43,101 nucleotides of DNA from Pseudomonadota bacterium (GTDB lineage: Bacteria; Pseudomonadota; Gammaproteobacteria; Burkholderiales; SG8-39). A program made the translations under genes and the position numbers. Each line of letters opens with the position of its first letter. The stretch's first letter is position 1. The notes under the pieces were generated by a model that was given only the letters and a program-made list of their open reading frames with translations, was not told the origin of the DNA and did not search any database. Positions 25,689 to 32,240 of this stretch are shown in pieces. Location of the stretch: the NCBI GenBank assembly GCA_021811085.1, contig JAJZPQ010000032.1:1-43101 (forward strand), written 5' to 3'.

Positions 25689-26129
25689 TTACTTGCCGTG
25701 GCGGCTGGGAAACAGCCGCGAGGCCTGCCACAAATAGAATTTCACCGGATTCGAGGAGATCAGCGCGTTGCCGCCGCTGTCCACGACTTGCGCTTCGAGG
25801 GTATGCTCTCCGCGCGTGATCCCGGACAATTTGAAGCGCGTCGCGCTTCGCACCGATATCTGGCGGCCGTCGAGGATCAGCGTGATTCGATCCCCGGCGC
25901 GGGCGCGCAGGGCGGGCGAAACGGCGACCGTCACCGCCACATTGCCGGCATTGTTGAATACCGTTGAACCGCCCGCCGGTTTCACCACCGCAATCGAGTC
26001 ATAGGAAGAGGTCATTCCCGATTGCGCACCCGCGTCGATCGCATATGCGCCCGCGAGCACTGCGGCGAGCGCCAGTGAAACGCCGCCAGCGAGAATCGTA
26101 AATCGGCTTGCTTTTCTCATCGTCTTCAT
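25689..26129 (-). CDS. Exported hypothetical protein with Ig-like fold
   Basis: 146 residues. Signal peptide or anchor MKTMRKASRFTILAGGVSLALAAVLAGAYA, then a beta-rich domain: AVVKPAGGSTVFNNAGNVAV, AGDRITLILDGRQI, RGEHTLEAQVVDSGGNALIS. This pattern is like the Ig-like modules seen in small periplasmic proteins of betaproteobacteria. It is convergent with the OmpA gene and divergent from promoter module 2. A perfect 6-bp stem (AGGCGC-TTGT-GCGCCT, 26153-26168) lies just upstream of its start. Function is unknown. Confidence 0.65.
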   Translation of the reverse strand: MKTMRKASRFTILAGGVSLALAAVLAGAYAIDAGAQSGMTSSYDSIAVVKPAGGSTVFNNAGNVAVTVAVSPALRARAGDRITLILDGRQISVRSATRFKLSGITRGEHTLEAQVVDSGGNALISSNPVKFYLWQASRLFPSRHGK

Positions 26130-26343
26130 ACGGTGTAACGACCGTCAATCGGAGGCGCTTGTGCGCCTGCCCCGTGGTATGGACAAAGAACGCCGCCGTG
26201 CCACGCCCGCCCCATTTCCGGCTTGTCGTCGGCCGGCTTGAAATCTGGCGTGCATCCGTGGTGCGTGCATACGGAGATGATAACCGCGATGTCGGGTTTG
26301 ATCGAATGGAATTCATTGTGCGCATAGACCCAGCGCGGCGCAA

Positions 26344-26432
26344 GTGACCTTGGTCACATACAGGTCGTGACCCGGGACACGTCCAAGTCATGACTTTCGG
26401 GCGCTTACATCAGATAAGCCGAGGCTTAGAGT
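26344..26432 (+). promoter_or_regulatory. Promoter module 2 (YfdX-like gene)
   Basis: GTGACC-TT-GGTCAC (26344-26357), GTGACCCGGGACAC (26367-26380), AAGTCATGACTT (26385-26396), -35 TTACAT (26405-26410), 16-bp spacer, -10 TAGAGT (26427-26432). An ATG begins 8 nt after the -10 (26440), near the predicted start of transcription; it opens a frame (MDARAKTTPRRS) continuous with the downstream gene. Box centres lie at about -89, -66 and -49. Confidence 0.82.
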
Positions 26433-26523
26433 TCGACTCATGGACGCACGGGCAAAGACAACGCCGCGACGTTCAAACCCGATAGATCAATACGAACCTG
26501 AATTCACTTTGAAAGGAACACCC

Positions 26524-27222
26524 ATGAAACCGAAACTCATCCTCAAGCCCCTGACGGCAGCCGTCCTGATCGCCACCGCGCAACTCTCCGGTGTCGCGTT
26601 CGCACAGACCACGAAAGCACCCGCCGCGCCCGCGGCGCAAGCGGCGCCTGCGCCGGTGTCCGAAGAATCGCAATTGCATTTCGGCAAAGCCATTGAGGCC
26701 TTCGCAAGGAAGGACTACAACACCGCCGCCGGCGAGATCCGCAAGGCGACCGGCTACATGCGCCGGGAAGCCGGCCGCGTCACCCGCACTGCGAGGCAGG
26801 AACTCAACAGCTCGGCGTCCGAACTCGACAAGCTTGCCGCTTCTGTCGAGAAGGGCGGGGTCAAAGACGAGAAATCGATGGAAAAAGATTTCGCCAGAGC
26901 CAACCACGCACTCGCCCTGGCCCATCGCGCCGAGGCGGCCGAATCGTGGACACGCAAGCAATACAACCAGGCCGGCCGCGAGCTCAAGGAGGCGGCTCGC
27001 GACCTGGAACGCGCCGCGGGCTGGGCCGGCGCGCAAGCGAAGGCAGGCGCCGCCGGAGCGGTGGCCGGTACCGACGCGCTCGGCGACAAGCTCGCCACCG
27101 GTGCAACGTGGACCAGCGATGAAGTTGGCCGAGGCTTCGATGCGCTGGGACATGCGCTGAACGAACTCGGACACGAGATCGGTGCGAAGCAACAGGCCGC
27201 GCCGCTGAAACCGGGTTCGTAG
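26524..27222 (+). CDS. YfdX family exported protein
   Basis: 232 residues from ATG 26524, which has AAAGGA seven bases upstream and starts a signal peptide (MKPKLILKPLTAAVLIATAQ, cleavage near AFAQ). The mature protein is helical and charged: HFGKAIEAFARKDYNTAAGE, RKATGYMRREAGR, ANHALALAHRAEAAESW. This resembles the YfdX family, stress-linked proteins that in E. coli belong to the EvgA acid-stress response. It is paralogous to the C-terminal half of the 39702-40838 protein. The frame stays open up to ATG 26440 right at the promoter, so a 28-residue N-terminal extension is possible. A stem without T-run follows at 27232-27259. Confidence 0.72.
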   Translation: MKPKLILKPLTAAVLIATAQLSGVAFAQTTKAPAAPAAQAAPAPVSEESQLHFGKAIEAFARKDYNTAAGEIRKATGYMRREAGRVTRTARQELNSSASELDKLAASVEKGGVKDEKSMEKDFARANHALALAHRAEAAESWTRKQYNQAGRELKEAARDLERAAGWAGAQAKAGAAGAVAGTDALGDKLATGATWTSDEVGRGFDALGHALNELGHEIGAKQQAAPLKPGS

Positions 27223-27231
27223 CCGACTGGA

Positions 27232-27259
27232 TTTGCCTATCGCTTTCGCGATAGACAAA
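27232..27259 (+). terminator. Stem-loop after the YfdX-like gene
   Basis: CTATCGC (27237-27243) pairs with GCGATAG (27248-27254) around TTTC, and flanking TTTG/CAAA extend the stem with one mismatch. There is no T-run, so it may be a weak terminator or an mRNA end-protecting stem. Confidence 0.45.
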
Positions 27260-27410
27260 CATGACGTGCAGGTTCGGAGTCGATTCTTCCGGATTACCGC
27301 GCCGGGCGCAGCGGGAAATGCTGACGCCGTTATGGGCGGGCTGGAATGACTGGGTTGAATGAGGGGGGCTTAATGATTGATGAAACCGATTGTTGCAGAA
27401 CCGTTAGCCA

Positions 27411-28049
27411 GTGAATAGCCTGCTCGCTACGGTCCACCCCTACATCGTCCAATACGGTTACGGCGCGCTGTTCGGTGTGCTGTTCGCCGAGTCGTTTGGG
27501 TTACCGTTGCCGGGCGAGACCTTCCTCGTCGCCGCGTCGTTCCTCGCCGTACAGGGCCAGCTCAACATCTGGCTCGTGGGTCTGATGGCATGCGCGGCGG
27601 CGGTGCTCGGCGACAACGTTGGCTATGCCATTGGCCGCTTCGGCGGCCGCAGGCTGGTCGCTCGCCATGGCGCGCGCGTAGGCATCAGCGCCGGGCGGCT
27701 GAATCAGGCGGAGCGTTTCTTCGCGCATTACGGCGCGGAAGTCGTCATCGTCGCGCGTTTCTTCCCACTGCTGCGCCAGCTCAACGGCATCGTTGCAGGC
27801 AGTGCCCAAATGGACTGGAAACGCTTTGCAGTCTACAACGCGCTGGGCGGGCTCCTTTGGGTCGGCGCATGGAGTACGGGCGTCCACTATTTCGGTCAGC
27901 AGATTGCAGTATGGCTGCTGCGGGCTCATACGGCAGAATTGTGGCTGGCGGGCACGCTGGCGCTGCCCCTGCTCGCCGCCGCAGCTTACTGGGTCATTTC
28001 GAAACGATCGCGCAACCGACGCCGAGACCCAAATGCAAACCGGAACTGA
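27411..28049 (+). CDS. DedA family membrane protein
   Basis: 212 residues from GTG 27411. DedA/SNARE-associated signatures are present: FAESFGLPLPGETFLVAASFLA near the start, GDNVGYAIGRFGGRRLV, the arginine-containing ARFFPLLRQLNGIVAGSAQM, and a glycine-rich WVGAWSTGVHYFGQQI. Five to six hydrophobic segments are seen. DedA proteins are inner-membrane proteins linked to lipid-carrier flipping and to resistance to membrane stress. It lies between the YfdX-like gene and promoter module 3 with its own ~190-nt upstream region, in which no clear promoter is seen. Confidence 0.88.
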   Translation: MNSLLATVHPYIVQYGYGALFGVLFAESFGLPLPGETFLVAASFLAVQGQLNIWLVGLMACAAAVLGDNVGYAIGRFGGRRLVARHGARVGISAGRLNQAERFFAHYGAEVVIVARFFPLLRQLNGIVAGSAQMDWKRFAVYNALGGLLWVGAWSTGVHYFGQQIAVWLLRAHTAELWLAGTLALPLLAAAAYWVISKRSRNRRRDPNANRN

Positions 28050-28138
28050 TCGATGGCGACGGCACGCGCGCCGGCGGATGTCGGGTCGATGACCCCATTA
28101 CGATTGAACGCCCATACGGAAGGTCCAGCGCGGCGCAG

Positions 28139-28227
28139 GTGACCTTGGTCACATACAGGTCGTGACCCGGGACACGTCCAAGTAATGACTTTCGGGCGCT
28201 TACATCCGCCGGCCCTAGGCTTAAAGC
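28139..28227 (+). promoter_or_regulatory. Promoter module 3 (ferritin-like gene)
   Basis: GTGACC-TT-GGTCAC (28139-28152), GTGACCCGGGACAC (28162-28175), AAGTAATGACTT (28180-28191, one mismatch), -35 TTACAT (28200-28205), 16-bp spacer, -10 TAAAGC (28222-28227). The gene's ATG is 7 nt after the -10, leaving no room for a Shine-Dalgarno sequence. Confidence 0.8.
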
Positions 28228-28233
28228 TTTGAT

Positions 28234-29076
28234 ATGCCAGACCCGGATACAAATCTACCCATCGTCGCGCCGCATCCCTGGTCGATCGACCAGATTCCGT
28301 TCGAGCGGATTGTGCACGAGCGGCTGGCGGACGAGGATGTCTGGTTTTATGTACTTGCCGCCGCATCGTTCGTGGAGAGTTTGTCTGATTTGTACGCACA
28401 CAACCTGCTGGGCCACATGGAGGACGATGCCGACGCCGGCCAATGGCTGCGCGAGCGCTGGGAACCGGAGGAGTTGCAGCATGGACGCGCGCTGCGCCGC
28501 TACGTGGAGACGGTGTGGCCTGCATTTGATTGGCAGACCGCGTTTGATGGATTCTGCGCCGACTATCGCCCGCATTGCAAACCCGAACTGCTGGAGCCCA
28601 CGCGCGCGCTGGAGATGGTTGCGCGTTGTGTCGTCGAAGCGGGTACCTCGGGCCTGTATGGCCTGCTGCAGCAGATCAGCCCGGAACCGGTGCTGACCAC
28701 GCTGGTGCGGCATATCCGCAACGATGAAGTGGGACACTACAAATACTTTTACCATTTTTTCCTGCGCTACCTCGAGATAGAGCGCCCGTCACGCTGGCAG
28801 GTAGCGCGCGTGTTGCAGCAGCGCTTGGGCGTGATCGGCCAGGAGGACGCCTACCTGGCGTTGAAAAACGTATTTGCGCTACGCAACCCCGGGCAGACCT
28901 TCAGCCCACAGGATTTTCAGCGGTTTCAACACCAGGCGGGGCAGTGGGCGCGCGCCGACTATCCTTACGAAATGACGGTGAAAATGCTGCTCAAACCGCT
29001 GCGCCTGCCTGGCTTCGTCAACCACATGGCGTTGCCGCTGCTGCTGCACCATGCGCGGCGCGTGGTGGCACCGTGA
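28234..29076 (+). CDS. Ferritin-like diiron protein
   Basis: 280 residues, helical. A complete set of carboxylate-bridged diiron ligands can be placed: E48 (FVESLSDLY), E80 and H83 (EELQHG), E135 (VVEAGTSGLYG), E165 and H168 (DEVGHYKYF). This matches the ferritin/acyl-ACP-desaturase-like superfamily. Such proteins are oxidases, desaturases or oxygen/peroxide-consuming enzymes; the substrate cannot be told. There is no signal peptide, so it is cytoplasmic. The ATG lies at the expected transcription start of promoter module 3, so translation is probably leaderless. An inverted repeat GCGGGC/GCCCGC follows the stop (about 29081-29112). Confidence 0.8.
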   Translation: MPDPDTNLPIVAPHPWSIDQIPFERIVHERLADEDVWFYVLAAASFVESLSDLYAHNLLGHMEDDADAGQWLRERWEPEELQHGRALRRYVETVWPAFDWQTAFDGFCADYRPHCKPELLEPTRALEMVARCVVEAGTSGLYGLLQQISPEPVLTTLVRHIRNDEVGHYKYFYHFFLRYLEIERPSRWQVARVLQQRLGVIGQEDAYLALKNVFALRNPGQTFSPQDFQRFQHQAGQWARADYPYEMTVKMLLKPLRLPGFVNHMALPLLLHHARRVVAP

Positions 29077-29202
29077 TGCGGGCTAGTGACGACAAGCGCC
29101 GGCCCGCTGCTTTGATCGAACCGTTTTTGCATTGATGGCGCCCGGATAAACGCTAGTATTGGACGGGCATCTCAGCCAAATGGAACCTGTGAGCGCGTCC
29201 TG

Positions 29203-30429
29203 ATGAAACCTGCGCCACCCGCGCCGCATGCCGCGGGCTACCACGGCGACGACCGCTGGCTGCTGCTGTGGGCGGCGCTGATCGGCGTGGTCGGCGCGCT
29301 CGCCACGGTGGCCTTCCACGAGGGCATGGCCTTCACCGAGCGGCTGGCCACGCAGCATCCTGGCAGCCTGGTCAGCGCCGCCGAAGCGCTGGCGCCGTGG
29401 CGGCGCGCGATCACGCCGGCGCTGGGCGGCATTGCGGCGGGCCTGTTCCTGTGGCTGGCGCAGCGTGCCGCGAACGGCAGGAAGCAGTTGGACTATCTCG
29501 AAGCCATCGCCGTCGGCGACGGCCGCCAGGACGTGCGCGGCACCTTGCTGCACAGCCTGTCGTCCTTGTGCACCATCGGCTCCGGCGGTTCGATCGGCCG
29601 CGAGGGCGCGATGGTGCAGCTGGCAGCGGCCACCGGTTCCTGGATCGGGCGGATCGGGCGCTTCGACGGCGACGACCTGCGCCGCTGGCGCACTCGGAGA
29701 CTGCTTCGACGCCATCCGATACCTCACCACATTTGGCGCGATGTGACGCAACGCGCAGTTGCGCTGAGACGGCTGGATGCGGTGCAGATGGCGCACCTGC
29801 GCGAGTTGACGACGTGGTTTCTCGATCGCAAATCGATTACCGGGGTCCGGGGCCTGGAGGTGACGCTGCCGATGCGGGTGGCGGTGGCCGCACAGGCCAG
29901 TTTGTTGATCCTGAACCTCGGAGCCGAGTACTTCGACGGCTGGGTCGAGGTCATACTCTATCCTGGCGCGTTCCGCGTCAGCCGCGAGGAAGTGGACTCC
30001 TCGGGACTGGTTCACAATGAAGACCGGGCTTTGAGTGGCGAGTCATGGTTGCGCGGTCCGGTGGTTTTGTCCTGGGATGACGTGGAACGAGATACCTACG
30101 GCGGCCGCGCCGGCTGCAACGTGGTGCTGCACGAGTTCGCCCATAAACTGGATGGTCTCAATGGAAGAACGAACGGGATGCCGCCACTGCATCGCGATAT
30201 GAGTCGCGAACACTGGATCGAGGCCATGAGCGCGTCCTACGATGCCCTGTGCCTGAAAGTGGCAGCAGGAGAACCGGTCTTTATCAATCCTTATGCCGCC
30301 ACCAGCCCGGTGGAGTTTTTCGCGGTGGTGAGCGAGTATTTCTTTACCGCACCGGACATTCTGGAAAAAGAATGCCCCGGCGTCTATCGGCAACTCGCGC
30401 TGTTTTACCGGCAGGAGCCATTGCATTGA
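29203..30429 (+). CDS. Chimeric protein: truncated ClC chloride channel fused to MtfA peptidase
   Basis: 408 residues in one open frame. Residues 1-160 match the first part of a bacterial ClC channel: a hydrophobic helix WLLLWAALIGVVGALATVAF, then DYLEAIAVGDG and the selectivity motif GSGGSIGREGAMVQL (126-140). The sequence then switches abruptly, at about residues 161-168 (nt ~29683-29706), to MtfA: RRHPIPHHIW, TGVRGLEVTLPMR, GWVEVILYPGAF and the zinc motif HEFAH (310-314), with a later glutamate in SPVEFFAVVSEYF. MtfA (M90 peptidase) is normally soluble and linked to sugar-uptake control through Mlc. Here its first residues and all later ClC helices are missing. The fusion probably arose by deletion between neighbouring genes; the peptidase part looks intact and would be membrane-tethered. 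Confidence 0.85.
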   Translation: MKPAPPAPHAAGYHGDDRWLLLWAALIGVVGALATVAFHEGMAFTERLATQHPGSLVSAAEALAPWRRAITPALGGIAAGLFLWLAQRAANGRKQLDYLEAIAVGDGRQDVRGTLLHSLSSLCTIGSGGSIGREGAMVQLAAATGSWIGRIGRFDGDDLRRWRTRRLLRRHPIPHHIWRDVTQRAVALRRLDAVQMAHLRELTTWFLDRKSITGVRGLEVTLPMRVAVAAQASLLILNLGAEYFDGWVEVILYPGAFRVSREEVDSSGLVHNEDRALSGESWLRGPVVLSWDDVERDTYGGRAGCNVVLHEFAHKLDGLNGRTNGMPPLHRDMSREHWIEAMSASYDALCLKVAAGEPVFINPYAATSPVEFFAVVSEYFFTAPDILEKECPGVYRQLALFYRQEPLH

Positions 30430-30606
30430 TTCCCGGCCGCGATGACGTTTGGTCGAAAGGTTTTATCCGAGCCTCCTTAGAATTTGCCTGGCGGACATTC
30501 TTGCGACGACGCCCATGACAGATAGTTGCGGACGTTGACCTTCCTGTGCTTCCGGCCAACCCCGAGTAGAGGCCGCCGGCCCGCCGCCAGGTCCGGCGCG
30601 GCGCAA

Positions 30607-30695
30607 GTGACCTTGGTCACATGCAGATCGTGACCTGGGACACGTCCAGATCATGACTTTCGGACGCTTACATCCGCCACGCCGGGGCCTAGAGT
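30607..30695 (+). promoter_or_regulatory. Promoter module 4 (small ORF and csbD-like gene)
   Basis: GTGACC-TT-GGTCAC (30607-30620), GTGACCTGGGACAC (30630-30643), third box weakened (AGATCATGACTT, 30648-30659), -35 TTACAT (30668-30673), 16-bp spacer, -10 TAGAGT (30690-30695). ATG 30703 lies 8 nt after the -10. Confidence 0.8.
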
Positions 30696-30702
30696 TGAAG
30701 TC

Positions 30703-30810
30703 ATGGACACGCAGATTCGTGAGCAGGAAACGGGCATCCACGAACATTATGGGCGTCCCGGCTATTGGGCGGACGAAAAGAAGCGCGAAACAGCAACATC
30801 AGATCATTAG
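30703..30810 (+). CDS. 35-codon ORF at the start of module 4 transcript
   Basis: The ATG lies where transcription should begin. The peptide opens MDTQIREQ, echoing the MDAR openings after modules 2 and 5, and ends at TAG 30808-30810, 72 nt before the CsbD-like gene. It may be a leaderless leader peptide or simply a conserved 5' end of the RNA. No known family. Confidence 0.35.
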   Translation: MDTQIREQETGIHEHYGRPGYWADEKKRETATSDH

Positions 30811-30882
30811 CGCGAAAACGGAGGGCTTGGGGAACCATATTGTGCCCGCGCCCGTTTATCGAACAACGGCAAGGAGAGCGAA

Positions 30883-31059
30883 ATGAACCGGAACCGCATG
30901 GAAAGCAAATGGAAGCCATCCAAGGACAACGCCGATGAGCAGCCGTGGAACGAACCCATCATCGACGACCAGCTCGTCAACAGTATCCGAAACACCTACG
31001 GAATTGCGGACGACGAAACGGAATGCCAGCTCACCGACTGGCAGGCGCGCCTGAAGTAA
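30883..31059 (+). CDS. CsbD-like small stress protein (diverged)
   Basis: 58 residues; ATG 30883 is preceded by AAGGAGAG. The ends match the CsbD family (MNRNRMESKWKPSKDN at the start, RNTYGIADDETECQLTDWQ at the end). The central acidic section typical of the family is shortened and altered, so it may be decaying. CsbD proteins are abundant small general-stress proteins of unknown biochemistry. It is expressed from promoter module 4. Confidence 0.68.
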   Translation: MNRNRMESKWKPSKDNADEQPWNEPIIDDQLVNSIRNTYGIADDETECQLTDWQARLK

Positions 31060-31071
31060 ATCGGGCGGCGC

Positions 31072-31203
31072 CAGTCGGGCATTGTCGAGTACGCCGCCAA
31101 GCTGTGGCGCCATACGTTGTATCGCGACGCCCGTCCCGAGTACGTGGAATCGTTCTGGAACCTGGTGAATTTGGATTTCGTGGCGAAGAACCACGGCGGC
31201 TGA
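31072..31203 (+). pseudogene. Coding-like fragment, family not recognised
   Basis: A 43-codon open stretch reads QSGIVEYAAKLWRHTLYRD and continues to VNLDFVAKNHGG before TGA 31201. It has protein-like composition but no start codon or ribosome site, and is followed immediately by GlgX and HAD remnants. It is probably another gene scrap. Confidence 0.3.
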
Positions 31204-31372
31204 TTCATTTCGATTTGCCCCCGGTGGCGCCTGGGGCTCGGTGGCATCTGGCCGTGGACACCTCACGCGAAGCGCCGAAAGATATGTTTGCCGCGGACGA
31301 GCAAACGCTTTGAAAAATACGCAAACCTACCACCTGAGCCGGCGGTCCAGCGCCATACTGCCGGCTCGATGA
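31197..31372 (+). pseudogene. GlgX (glycogen debranching enzyme) C-terminal remnant
   Basis: The sequence RLIHFDLPPVAPGARWHL, followed by AVDTSREAPKDMFAADEQTL, resembles the C-terminal domain of GlgX. After a frame change near 31313 the terminal TYHLSRRSSAILPAR continues to TGA 31370-31372. The first ~90% of the gene is missing, and the remaining piece is frameshifted. Confidence 0.65.
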
Positions 31373-31409
31373 ACGAACATGAGTTGCAGGCGGCGTTGAC
31401 GGAGGCCGA

Positions 31410-31466
31410 ATGAAAAAACCATTCCCGCCAACGACGTTGTTTCTGGATATCAACGGTAGCCTGTAA
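31410..31466 (+). pseudogene. HAD-family hydrolase N-terminal remnant
   Basis: Eighteen codons, MKKPFPPTTLFLDINGSL, match the start of HAD-like hydrolases (usually FLDIGGVL) before TAA. Just upstream an ATGA overlap with the GlgX remnant opens a 14-codon frame (31369-31413). The rest of the hydrolase gene is absent. Confidence 0.5.
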
Positions 31467-31513
31467 CTGAATGAGGAGGAGTGATGTTGAAAGGTGTTGT
31501 TTAAGGAGTCGCA

Positions 31514-32041
31514 TTGACGCTAGTCGTTGCTCTGATCGGCGCTTACGCGCTGGTGCAAAGCGGGCTTATTCCGGCCAATGCCGACGCAAAACCCGGCCGG
31601 CTGGAAGCCTGGATGGCTCGCACATCGTTAGATGCAACACTGCGTCGCGATGCCCCAAAAGAGCAAAATCCGGTGGCGCTGACGGAGCAGAATCTCCTTG
31701 AAGGCGTTCATCTGTTTGCGCAGAACTGCGCGGTTTGCCATGGTTCCGCGAAGGGCACAGCCTCACTTTCCACAATAGCGAAAGGCGAGTATCCACCGCC
31801 TCCACAATTGGCGACCGATGGCGTTGAAGACGACCCGGAAGGTGTTTCGTTCTGGAAGATCAAGCACGGTATTCGTCTGACGGGCATGCCTTCGTTCGGA
31901 TACTCCTTCAGCGACCAACAGATATGGACGCTTGCGCTGTTTCTGAAGCATATGGACAAACTGCCGCCCGCAGTACAACAGACGTGGCTGCAAGTTCGGA
32001 ATTGGCCGGTGGTGTCCGTGAACCAGGCTGACCGGAAATAG
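31514..32041 (+). CDS. c-type cytochrome, 5' end disrupted by a nonsense codon
   Basis: 175 residues from TTG 31514. Heme-binding CAVCH is at 72-76 and a candidate axial methionine at M125 (LTGMPSFGY). A hydrophobic anchor (TLVVALIGAYALVQSGLI) leads the protein. The original start was probably ATG 31484 behind GAGGAGGAG: it reads MLKGVV, then TAA at 31502-31504, and continues in frame as GVALTLVV. The new TAA forms part of AAGGAG (31503-31508), five bases before the TTG, so re-initiation could keep the protein made. It should be a periplasmic, membrane-anchored single-heme electron carrier. Neighbouring gene remnants raise the possibility that it is decaying. Confidence 0.72.
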   Translation: MTLVVALIGAYALVQSGLIPANADAKPGRLEAWMARTSLDATLRRDAPKEQNPVALTEQNLLEGVHLFAQNCAVCHGSAKGTASLSTIAKGEYPPPPQLATDGVEDDPEGVSFWKIKHGIRLTGMPSFGYSFSDQQIWTLALFLKHMDKLPPAVQQTWLQVRNWPVVSVNQADRK

Positions 32042-32061
32042 TCTATTCGACGTCTCATGCG

Positions 32062-32088
32062 TTTACCGGCAGGAGCCATTGCATCGAT
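32062..32088 (+). repeat. Duplicated scrap of the mtfA 3' end
   Basis: Twenty-six of 27 bases match 30404-30430, the last codons and stop of the chimeric ClC-MtfA gene. It lies ~150 bp before the P-type ATPase gene. A second short match (GACATTCTTGCG and following CCCATGA) links 30494-30518 to the ATPase start at 32220-32244. Confidence 0.6.
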
Positions 32089-32240
32089 TGCGGTCATCTG
32101 TAAAACGGCGGCGTAAGTTCTTGTCGGTTTCAACCTCCGGTAATGACCCTGCCGAATTCGAGCCCCACCGGGTTCGAAGAGCAACTTGCCCGCGCTTCTG
32201 ATATTGGATTCATCCGGTCGACATTCTTGCGGGAACCCCC

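Noticed and set aside
29203-29690. Functional chloride channel
   Set aside because: Only about 160 residues of ClC remain, and the later pore-forming helices are missing.
32160-32200. tRNA-like GGGTTCGA sequence
   Set aside because: No acceptor, D or anticodon stems can be folded around it. No tRNA, rRNA or CRISPR array was found in the window.
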